NCBI RefSeq assembly: GCF_000178855.1
Contig: NZ_ADVG01000001.1
Span: 3,447,481-3,511,480 of the forward strand
Direction: 5' to 3'
Length of the DNA stretch: 64,000 bases
Origin: Ktedonobacter racemifer DSM 44963
GTDB lineage: Bacteria > Chloroflexota > Ktedonobacteria > Ktedonobacterales > Ktedonobacteraceae
The notes beneath the pieces are model-generated. The model had not been told where the DNA came from. It saw nothing but the letters and a program-made list of their open reading frames with translations, and made no database searches. Of this stretch, positions 54,752 through 61,461 are shown piece after piece (position 1 is the stretch's first letter; each line of letters begins with the position of its first letter). Both the position numbers and the translations under genes were made by a program.

Positions 54752-55453
54752 CTAGAACACGTTGAAATGGTGCTGTGCATAGTAGCGTTTGAGTCCGGCG
54801 CTGATCTTGTCGCCAATTTCGTGACGCTTCTCATCCGTGAGGAATGCCAGCGGCCGCCCCTGATAGCGCCTGGTCTGGATGTCTTCCTTCTCGTGTTCCA
54901 GACGATTCTGTGTTCTTCGTGGGAGAGATTTGAGAAAGGTCAGGGCGTGCTGATCACCCTCGATCAGCGCACCCATGAGAATGTTATGTCCAAACTGGGT
55001 ACAGCGAAGACGCTCAAATGTTGGCGATGTGATAGGGACCGCCGTTTCACGTGCTTTGTACCGCTTATTCGTTCGCATCTCCCATATGGGAAGACGCACG
55101 TAACTATCATGGAGGCCACAAATCACCAGGCGAAAGTCAGGATAATCCGACAGGTGGTAGTAGTGATAGTCGCTACTCTTCGCCAGCACCACGGCTTGAC
55201 GCGCCCGAGCCAGAAACGCCGGAGCGTGTTCTGGTGTCTGCCTTGCCCCATAGAATGCTGCACACGCTTCAGCCTTCTGAAGCAGTTCTTCCATGGTTGC
55301 ATGCGTCTCTTCAGGAGATTTGCACCGAATCACGGAAAGACTGTTATTGGTTGCGCTAAAAGGCACAATCGCGTAGCAGGCGTTGAGATGTTGGCAGTAC
55401 AACGCCGCCCACGTCTTGGCGCGTGTGTAGCGACTATGGGGACGCTCTGGCAT
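54752..55453 (-). CDS. Hypothetical protein of the integrative element
   Basis: 233 aa, not recognised. Cys/Trp/Tyr-rich N-terminal half (KTWAALYCQHLNACYAIVPF) and a middle segment HYYHLSDYPDFRLVICGLHD with SYVRLPIWEMRTNKRY; a basic, helix-rich C terminus (LKSLPRRTQNRLEHEKEDIQ, EKRHEIGDKISAGLKRYYAQ). No signal or membrane segment. GAGGAGG lies 10 nt before the ATG inside the preceding gene; start and stop overlap (TAATG), so it is co-translated with the membrane coiled-coil protein and may act with it. Confidence 0.7.
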   Translation of the reverse strand: MPERPHSRYTRAKTWAALYCQHLNACYAIVPFSATNNSLSVIRCKSPEETHATMEELLQKAEACAAFYGARQTPEHAPAFLARARQAVVLAKSSDYHYYHLSDYPDFRLVICGLHDSYVRLPIWEMRTNKRYKARETAVPITSPTFERLRCTQFGHNILMGALIEGDQHALTFLKSLPRRTQNRLEHEKEDIQTRRYQGRPLAFLTDEKRHEIGDKISAGLKRYYAQHHFNVF

Positions 55454-56574
55454 TAGGTGTCTTCCTCCTCTTCAATAATTGTCGTTTCAGGTGAGGGAAG
55501 ATGCCGCATGGCACTCATAAACCCTTGCATCGTTCCCAAAAGCTTTTCGCGCTGATCGTCTGGAAGCGAGGGATCAAACAAGGCTCGCATCATGTTATTG
55601 CCCAAACTGGTAAACATCACGGCCTGCTCTGCTTGACTTTCCAGGGTTTTGATTCGGTTCTTGTTCTCCAACTTCTTCATCTTCAATTCAGTATGCAAGC
55701 TATCTTGCTCAATCTCAGCATTCGTATGGGTGCGTTGCAGTTGCAGAATGCCAGCGTTAATCATATCCAATTCCTTGCTCTTTTGAACAAGCAGGTCATT
55801 GGTGAGCGCCGCGCGCTGTTGTTGTTGGTGTTTGGCCTCCTCTCCCTCCGTTGGCTTTCGCTCATGGACAAACGCCGTATAGTAGTCACTCGCCAGGGTG
55901 AAGACAGTTCGGGCAATGGCAAATGTCACCAGAAGAACCATGTTATTCATCTTGGCATTCATGGCCGAGATGAGAAAAGCCGCTTGCCCAACGCCAACGC
56001 CAACCGCTAACATCACCCACATGTATTTGTAGCGTTTAAGAACCGCTTTTTCCTGGTCGGTGGCTCCGCTTGGTTTTCCCTCAGCCCGGTTGCGCTTGGT
56101 CGAGCTTTTATAGGAAACGACCATGAAGGTCGCTTCAAGCACAATCACGGTTGCGAGAACTGATATGCCGACCCACCAGGCGGGGTTATCAGAATAGCCC
56201 CAGATGAAAGCAAACACCTCGCCAGCAGTACCCGCCAGTAAGACCATGGGGCCGATGACATCCCAAATTTCACCCGCCCATTCCTTGAACTTCTCTGAAC
56301 CACTCATTCCGAAATGGACGGTAGACAGGGTGCCTTCAATGTGCAGCATCAATTCCTCTGGTGAGTAGTTCACCAGGTTGATTTCGCCGCCCTGAACCTT
56401 CTCAAAGCGGGGAAGGCTTTGTTCATTAGCGCCTTGCTTGTCATCAAGTGGCCCTGTCGTTGGTCCTTGGGGTGTCGTTGCTTGTTGAGACTGGCTTTGT
56501 ACTGGTTGCTGTGTTTGGGTTCCTCCTGGCTGTCGTCCCTTGAAGGGATTGGTAAATTTCGGGAAAAGACCCAT
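55453..56574 (-). CDS. Membrane protein with coiled-coil tail
   Basis: 373 aa from the ATG at 56574 (GAGGAGAG 6 nt upstream). Residues 1-60 are Gln/Thr/Pro-rich; then four hydrophobic helices (WDVIGPMVLLAGTAGEVFAF, WWVGISVLATVIVLEATFMV, WVMLAVGVGVGQAAFLISAM, NNMVLLVTFAIARTVFTLAS). A long Gln/Lys/Glu coiled coil follows (LVQKSKELDMINAGILQLQR through LKMKKLENKNRIKTLESQAE) and an acidic tail (TTIIEEEEDT). No family recognised. The layout suggests a membrane-anchored scaffold or a DNA-tethering protein; the function is unknown. Confidence 0.75.
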   Translation of the reverse strand: MGLFPKFTNPFKGRQPGGTQTQQPVQSQSQQATTPQGPTTGPLDDKQGANEQSLPRFEKVQGGEINLVNYSPEELMLHIEGTLSTVHFGMSGSEKFKEWAGEIWDVIGPMVLLAGTAGEVFAFIWGYSDNPAWWVGISVLATVIVLEATFMVVSYKSSTKRNRAEGKPSGATDQEKAVLKRYKYMWVMLAVGVGVGQAAFLISAMNAKMNNMVLLVTFAIARTVFTLASDYYTAFVHERKPTEGEEAKHQQQQRAALTNDLLVQKSKELDMINAGILQLQRTHTNAEIEQDSLHTELKMKKLENKNRIKTLESQAEQAVMFTSLGNNMMRALFDPSLPDDQREKLLGTMQGFMSAMRHLPSPETTIIEEEEDT

Positions 56575-56867
56575 GAACAACTCTCCTCAGAAAAGCTTCA
56601 CATTTCGTCAAAAAATGTGTGTTCGTGGTTTAATCAGCTAAAATTGAGGTATTAAAAGGGTAAAAGAGTGAGCTTGAAATCAAGGGTGAAGACACGTTAT
56701 CGTCACGGCCTGGTCACGGTTTTTTCTGGCACACTCCTCACATGAACACTTCAAAAAATCTGCACATCATAAAACGCCAACAAAAGTGAACATAAAAAAG
56801 CGGCGATACTCTCATGAGGTTCTCGGGTCATGCTCATGATTTTTCGCCGCGTGTTGCACTACAAAAA

Positions 56868-57149
56868 CTATTTACGAGTGCGTAGAGATTCGCGCCGCTG
56901 TTTCGCCTGTGCGCGCCGCTGCTTACGTTCCAGAATGACATTCGCCTTTGTGACTCGCTCCCAGGAAACATCCATGTCACGCAGGAGACGAGCATAGTGC
57001 TGAAACATGAACTCATTGTTGGCGGCCAGCTGCTTCTTGGCGAACTCTTCGCGCTCTGCCTGGACCGCTTTGTAGTCTTCCGCGCTAATGGTGCTTGTCG
57101 AAAAGTCATACTTTGCCGCGTTAGTGTTGGTTGCTGTTGTGTCTGCCAT
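56868..57149 (-). CDS. Small basic helical protein
   Basis: 93 aa from the ATG at 57149 (AAAGGA 10 nt upstream). An acidic/Thr-rich start (MADTTATNTNAAKYDF) is followed by long helices YKAVQAEREEFAKKQLAANN and VTKANVILERKQRRAQAKQR, ending RRESLRTRK. It could bind nucleic acid or form a coiled coil. First gene of the minus-strand run of the element. The 56575-56867 gap before the next gene has no other ORF of note. Confidence 0.6.
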   Translation of the reverse strand: MADTTATNTNAAKYDFSTSTISAEDYKAVQAEREEFAKKQLAANNEFMFQHYARLLRDMDVSWERVTKANVILERKQRRAQAKQRRESLRTRK

Positions 57150-57455
57150 AAATGAAGCATCCTTTCGTTCATCGAGACTGAACCCCAACCGCTGAGGCTC
57201 ATCGCTGCCAACCCCTTACGAGATTGGCAGGAGATCAACCTAACGATTATCGAAGTACACCTTCTGCGACCTTCGCCTTAAAATATAGGGGTTTAGTGTT
57301 GGACTCCTACCCCTACAGGCACCGCCCACTTGTAGCTTCTACACGCCTTTTCTCCTGCTCTCGCACTGATACTCAGGCGGGGCTTATTCGTTTCGGTGTA
57401 CTCTATTCATTTGTTAATGTGCTACATGATATTGCTGAACATCACTTGGAATGAT

Positions 57456-57575
57456 TCAGAAATTTCATTTGTTGGTTATAGTGTAGTATGAAATTTCTGA
57501 AATGTCAACAAAGAAGATGTGCTTTTTGATGAAATTCCAAAGGGGTTGTTTAAAGTTTCTGAAATATTGTATAAT
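57456..57575 (+). promoter_or_regulatory. Promoter and operator-like repeats before the HTH-GNAT gene
   Basis: A 13-bp inverted repeat TCAGAAATTTCAT (57456-57468) / ATGAAATTTCTGA (57488-57500) and a related half site TTTCTGAAAT (57556-57565). The last sits in the spacer of TTGTTT (57546) - 18 bp - TATAAT (57570-57575). The product of the following gene, or another element protein, may bind here. Confidence 0.6.
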
Positions 57576-57620
57576 TCTAAAAATACATTAAGGTCATAAA
57601 GGGAGAAAGGAAGCCAATTC

Positions 57621-58466
57621 ATGACAGATTTATTGACATCAAGTGAAGCAAGGGCATTATTAGGGAATATGTCTCCTAGTAGTTTTAAGAACCTCGTAGA
57701 TGGGAAGAAAATACGTAAGGTCACGGCGCCTGGGAAAACACAGGGTAAGTATGTTGCAGAGGACGTTCAGAAACTGGCTGAAGAATTAAAGCCGTTTCTT
57801 GAGGCAGAAAAAAACAGTAGGCAAGCCAGCCAGGATAGAGGCAGTTATAAAGATAATCCCAGTCATCCGGCTGCTACTGATTGGGCAAGAGATAGCGATC
57901 TTCCCTACATGCTCGCCTATGACTATGAAATGTACGGTGTGGAGAACACAGTAGACATCTCGATCACCCATAAATGGTGGCAGAAAAACCCTTATATGGC
58001 GCGTCTGCTATTCGATGCCAACGATAGGCGCAACATATGGGGAGGCATAACAATTATGCCCATGGAGGAAGAAACTATTATTCGCATACTCAAAGACGAA
58101 ATGACAGAACGCGACATTAAGCCAGAACACATACTTACCTATGAACCAGGGAAACAGTATGTTGGATATGTCGCGTCTGCCACTGTCAAGAAGGAATATG
58201 CAACCCATTTCAAAGGGTTGTTGAAAAGCGTCTTTAATTTTGCATGCCAACAATACCCAGACATTCAAGTGGCAAAGCTTTATGCTTACGCATCCAGTCC
58301 TGAGGGGTGGGACTTAATAAAGCGTTTATTCTTTACTCCCCGGCGAGACATCAATAGAAACGCTTTTGAATTGGACCTCTTCGAGAGGAACCCATCGCCC
58401 TACCTAAAATCGTTTCAAGAATGCCTAAAAGCAAAGGGCGCAACGATTTTTGAACCGAACTGGTAA
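57621..58466 (+). CDS. HTH protein with GNAT-like C-terminal domain
   Basis: 281 aa. Residues 1-60 form an HTH (LLTSSEARALLGNMSPSSFK ... GKYVAEDVQKLAEELKPFLE). After a polar linker the C-terminal 180 residues look like an acetyltransferase fold: IWGGITIMPMEEETIIRILK, KQYVGYVASATVKKEYATHF and VAKLYAYASSPEGWDLIKRL, the last like the GNAT beta-4/alpha-4 region, though the acetyl-CoA loop is not clear. Similar HTH-GNAT proteins may act as modifying regulators. Divergent from the rest of the element, with its own promoter and operators. Confidence 0.65.
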   Translation: MTDLLTSSEARALLGNMSPSSFKNLVDGKKIRKVTAPGKTQGKYVAEDVQKLAEELKPFLEAEKNSRQASQDRGSYKDNPSHPAATDWARDSDLPYMLAYDYEMYGVENTVDISITHKWWQKNPYMARLLFDANDRRNIWGGITIMPMEEETIIRILKDEMTERDIKPEHILTYEPGKQYVGYVASATVKKEYATHFKGLLKSVFNFACQQYPDIQVAKLYAYASSPEGWDLIKRLFFTPRRDINRNAFELDLFERNPSPYLKSFQECLKAKGATIFEPNW

Positions 58467-58508
58467 AAACAAACACTTAAGCTACCCCAGTCTAGTAGTT
58501 CTAGCCTT

Positions 58509-58528
58509 GACAGCCAAAATGACAGCCA
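58509..58528 (+). other. Putative integrase arm-type site, right
   Basis: GACAGCCAAAATGACAGCCA, the paired TGACAGCC motif; 77 bp inside the right core repeat and nearly identical to 47705-47724. Confidence 0.6.
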
Positions 58529-58581
58529 AAGAAACGAACAATAGCGACCCCATAAGTATGAGAGCGAATGAAGAATAAGCT

Positions 58582-58609
58582 TTGACAGAGGCCACGGAAC
58601 AGCTATAAT
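58582..58609 (+). promoter_or_regulatory. Strong outward promoter at the right end of the element
   Basis: TTGACA (58582-58587), 16-bp spacer, TATAAT (58604-58609), both perfect consensus. It reads out of the element towards padR. The -10 box overlaps the attachment repeat, so the two boxes may have been joined by integration. Confidence 0.75.
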
Positions 58610-58621
58610 ATATCTACAAGA
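58606..58621 (+). other. Putative right attachment core (attR)
   Basis: TAATATATCTACAAGA, matching 47626-47641 at 15 of 16 positions in direct orientation. Confidence 0.55.
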
Positions 58622-58688
58622 TATATTTCCCTGGCATTGGCCTTCTTAAATACGCTTCTGCTGGGAAATTGGGGAACGCACAAAACCT

Positions 58689-58874
58689 GGTAGGGACCAG
58701 CTTTAGCGCGTTCGAAGGCGATTGATCGCCTGTGGGCGCAGCCCCAAATATTCTCAGGCAACATTTCGCATAATGGGTCGCACATTCCTGGCAAAAACAG
58801 GCTTACGCCGCACTGCCATGAATGGCATTTGGACGCGCTAAAGCCCCCATTCGGGGACGCGGCTGGTCCCTACC
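58689..58874 (+). ncRNA. Multi-branched structured element before padR
   Basis: GGTAGGGACCAGC (58689-58701) pairs with GCTGGTCCCTACC (58862-58874), and TTTAGCGCGT (58702-58711) with ACGCGCTAAA (58833-58842). A CCCC/GGGG hairpin lies at 58845-58856. Inside are AGGCGAT/ATCGCCT, CCTG/CAGG and TGCCAT/ATGGCA hairpins. The outer stem ends directly at the padR ribosome site GGAAGAGG. It could be a cis-regulatory leader or a MITE with 13-bp terminal repeats. Confidence 0.6.
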
Positions 58875-58894
58875 GGAAGAGGATAAGTGGCTTT

Positions 58895-59509
58895 ATGTCA
58901 GTTGATCATATTGTACTGGGTATCATCGGCCTGGCGCCCAGTACGGGCTATGATATGCGCGCCGAGATTGAGAAGGGCAGCATTGGTCTCCTTTCGGCGC
59001 TGAGCTTTGGCAGTATCTATCCCCGTGTACGCGCGCTTCAGGATGAAGGCTTTGTACGCATGGAGCAAGAGGATAAAGATGGGCGCAAACGCAAGCTCTA
59101 TGAATTGACGGCCAAGGGTTGGCAAGAACTCCAGCGCTGGCTTATGGATGAAGAGGCGGCCTATCCTCTCCCAATGCGTGACGAACTCCTGGTGAAGATC
59201 CTCTTCTGGGGCATCGCTGGCGCGGAGCGCCACACCCTGCGCGAGCATTTACAGGCGCGCCGCGAGGAATCAGAGGAGCTGCTCGCCTACCTGCGCAGCC
59301 TACAGAGCGACGGCGTTACCTTTATTGATGAATATGGCATGCTGGTCTTCTCATACATGGAGTCAAAGATTGAGGGCGAGCTGGCCTGGATTGAGAAGGC
59401 CAGCACTCAACTCTTACAGGAGTCAGAACTGCCACACCAGGACCCCAAATGGCTGGCGGTTCTCCAGAAGGCACGCCGCAAAAAAGCCCTGGGCGAGGGC
59501 GATGAGTAG
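58895..59509 (+). CDS. PadR-family transcriptional regulator
   Basis: 204 aa from MSVDHIVLG (GGAAGAGG 12 nt upstream); the frame is open 22 codons further but overlaps the structured element. Winged HTH: GLAPSTGYDMRAEIEKGSIG, SFGSIYPRVRALQDEGFVRM, KDGRKRKLYELTAKGWQELQ. The C-terminal Vir-like helical dimerisation domain is present. PadR proteins repress phenolic-acid, drug-efflux or other genes. Its likely promoter lies 290 bp upstream at the end of the integrative element. Confidence 0.9.
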   Translation: MSVDHIVLGIIGLAPSTGYDMRAEIEKGSIGLLSALSFGSIYPRVRALQDEGFVRMEQEDKDGRKRKLYELTAKGWQELQRWLMDEEAAYPLPMRDELLVKILFWGIAGAERHTLREHLQARREESEELLAYLRSLQSDGVTFIDEYGMLVFSYMESKIEGELAWIEKASTQLLQESELPHQDPKWLAVLQKARRKKALGEGDE

Positions 59510-59566
59510 AGATATAGCACACGGATGGATGACTAAAGCAGGATCCAGGAGCATTGAGGAAGGGAG

Positions 59567-59655
59567 GCCCGACGCTGCTAAAGCACGCGTCTACATATAA
59601 TGTTACGGGCGTATCGTGCCATTATATGTAGACGCGTGCTTTAGCAGCGTCGGGC
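59567..59655. repeat. Perfect 36-bp palindrome
   Basis: Arms 59567-59602 and 59620-59655, 17-nt loop. It contains CGCGTGCTTTAGCAGCGTCG, shared with the hairpin at 19.6 kb. The longest palindrome in the window; it follows padR. The remainder of the 59510-59771 gap shows no gene. Confidence 0.85.
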
Positions 59656-59771
59656 ACTAACCAGAACCAACCTTTCTGGACAGTGCTCTTGACGAGACAC
59701 GCAAAACGCACTATGGTACTAGGTAAAGCATTGCTAATTCAGTAGATCACATAGTAGAGGTAAGCTCTCGC

Positions 59772-60395
59772 ATGGAACTCTTAGACTTCACGATTCTCGT
59801 GCTCTCGTTTGTTATTGTTGTCTTTTTGGCAGCAATTCTCTTTATTCGCCCGTCGAGAGCTGTCCTCATAGCCTCGCTCCTTGGCGGCCTGGTCCTGGCG
59901 CTGATCAATGTACTCTTTGACGTAATCGCCGCCTATACCAATTTCTGGCACTACGTGTTTACCGCCCCCAAGCCAAGCCAGCGCTTCCCCTGGAATATCG
60001 ATCCCCAGGCATTCTATCACCTGGTGACGCACTTTCCCGTGACGTACTATATCAGCACAGGCCTGGTCTATGGCTCAATCGTCTACCTGCTTATCTGGCG
60101 CTTTGAGAAGGGACCCAAAGCCTGGTTCGCGAAACTGCTCCTCTTTGGCATCCCACTGTTCTGCATCCTGCGCGATGTGTATGGTGCAGCCACACATACC
60201 GCGTATCTGCACTGGGACAGCGTGAGTGGCATCGTACTCACCGTCCTGCTCTGGCCCATCGCCTTTTATGCAGGCTATCTGCTCTTCAAAAAGCTTGCTC
60301 CCTCACACCAGATCGTTGAGGCTCAGCGCCAGGAAGAGGAAGAGCGCGAGGCGGCCCGCATTCAAGCCCTCAAAGCAGCTTCCTCCCAGCAGTAA
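59772..60395 (+). CDS. Unknown membrane protein, five to six helices
   Basis: 207 aa. Hydrophobic segments ILVLSFVIVVFLAAILFIRP, LIASLLGGLVLALINVLFDV, YISTGLVYGSIVYLLIWRF, LLLFGIPLFCILRDVYGAA and GIVLTVLLWPIAFYAGYLLF. The first loop has FDVIAAYTNFWHY, aromatic-rich. The charged C-terminal tail (QRQEEEEREAARIQALKAAS) is cytosolic. Not assigned; it resembles uncharacterised Chloroflexota membrane proteins. GAGGTAAG precedes the ATG. Confidence 0.7.
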   Translation: MELLDFTILVLSFVIVVFLAAILFIRPSRAVLIASLLGGLVLALINVLFDVIAAYTNFWHYVFTAPKPSQRFPWNIDPQAFYHLVTHFPVTYYISTGLVYGSIVYLLIWRFEKGPKAWFAKLLLFGIPLFCILRDVYGAATHTAYLHWDSVSGIVLTVLLWPIAFYAGYLLFKKLAPSHQIVEAQRQEEEEREAARIQALKAASSQQ

Positions 60396-60403
60396 TCTTT
60401 TTG

Positions 60404-60481
60404 TTTGTAGTAAAAGTAACGAATAAGCGGATTGGGCCGGCAGAGCCGGCCCAATCCGCTTATTCGTTACTTTACTACAAA
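60404..60481. terminator. 38-bp palindrome with one bulge, bidirectional terminator
   Basis: Arms 60404-60441 and 60445-60481, loop AGA, one extra A in the left arm. Between convergent genes; it ends one base before the NagD-like stop codon. Confidence 0.85.
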
Positions 60482-61270
60482 TTACTCCTGGACGTCCTGA
60501 AGGACCGCAGCCAGATTTTCATAGACATGATCGGGCTGAATAGTCGAGCGCTCAAGCGTCTCACGGCTGGCACGACCAGAGAGGACGAGCAGCGTATGCG
60601 TTCCCGCCGACTTACCCGCCAGGATATCGACCTCCAGGCCATCGCCGATCATGACCGTCTCCTCTGGCTGGCTGCCAAGCGTCTGCATGGCCTCCACCAG
60701 TAGACCCGGCTGAGGTTTGCCTATGACCTCGGGCGTCACAGAACTGCCCGCCTCAATGGCGGCCACCATCGTACCAGTACCAGCGATAAAGCCGTCGGCA
60801 ACTGGCAGCAAGGGATCGCGATTAATGGCGACAAAGGCCGCGCCGTTACGGACAGCATGCACTGCCGCGGTCAGCTTCTCATAGGTAAACTGGCGATCTA
60901 GCCCGACCAGAACAGCATCGACATGCTCTTCCTGAGTGTCGGCAAGCTTTAAATTATGCTCATGCGCGATATCATACAGAGGGCGCTCACCAATCAGGTG
61001 AATGGTCCCATTAGGGAAACGGCGCGCGATCTGTTTAACCGCGGCCTGGCCAGCACCAAGCACATGCTCAAGGCTTGTATCAATGCCCAGGCCAATAAGC
61101 TTATCCAGGACCTGCTGCTCACTAGCAAACGAGTTATTGGTCAGAAAGAGGTATTTCTTCCCTGTCAGTTCAAGCCAGTCCACAAACTCCTTCGCGCCCG
61201 GAACCAGAGTCTCCCCACGGTAAACGACGCCATCCAGGTCAATCAGATAGGTTGTATATGATGGTAACAT
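60482..61270 (-). CDS. HAD-IIA phosphatase (NagD/AraL/nitrophenylphosphatase-like)
   Basis: 262 aa. Motif I TYLIDLDGVVYRGETLVPGA, motif II FLTNNSFAS, a C2-type cap between, KPQPGLLVEAM (Lys), and motif IV GDGLEVDILAGKSAGTHTLL. Members dephosphorylate UMP, sugar phosphates or damaged metabolites. GGAGAAGT precedes the ATG. dnaA lies upstream on the same strand, separated by a terminator. Confidence 0.92.
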   Translation of the reverse strand: MLPSYTTYLIDLDGVVYRGETLVPGAKEFVDWLELTGKKYLFLTNNSFASEQQVLDKLIGLGIDTSLEHVLGAGQAAVKQIARRFPNGTIHLIGERPLYDIAHEHNLKLADTQEEHVDAVLVGLDRQFTYEKLTAAVHAVRNGAAFVAINRDPLLPVADGFIAGTGTMVAAIEAGSSVTPEVIGKPQPGLLVEAMQTLGSQPEETVMIGDGLEVDILAGKSAGTHTLLVLSGRASRETLERSTIQPDHVYENLAAVLQDVQE

Positions 61271-61403
61271 ACTTCTCCAAATACATGCAAGTTATTATAT
61301 GCTTCTATTATATCGTCTAAAAACGGGACTAGACAAAAATAAAAAATCGGCCAACGCGAAAAAAACGAGAGTTGGTAGGAAGAATGGGGGAGTATAGAGT
61401 AAT

Positions 61404-61458
61404 ATGTGGTTATGCAGAAGTTGGCGGCACATGGCCGCCAACTTCTGCATAACCACAT
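61404..61458 (-). terminator. Perfect 25-bp palindrome after dnaA
   Basis: Arms 61404-61428 and 61434-61458, loop ACATG, starting 3 bp beyond the dnaA stop. No T-run directly follows. Confidence 0.8.
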
Positions 61459-61461
61459 CCT

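Larger units (their letters stand above)
47626..58621. mobile_element. Candidate 11-kb integrative element (satellite or integrative plasmid)
   Basis: Bounded by the direct repeat TAAT(G/A)TATCTACAAGA. Contains integrase, excisionase-like, primase-polymerase, ATPase, sigma-HTH and several unknown genes, mostly on the minus strand and closely packed, plus two plus-strand genes. No FtsK/Tra, terminase, capsid or tail genes are seen, so spread would depend on a helper or on natural transfer. The order integrase, excisionase, replication initiator parallels actinomycete AICEs, without their transfer gene. Confidence 0.7.

Noticed and set aside
58689..58874. T-box riboswitch
   Set aside because: GGTAGGGACC superficially recalls the T-box sequence, but the AGGGTGGNACCGCG block and specifier architecture are missing and the downstream gene is a PadR regulator.
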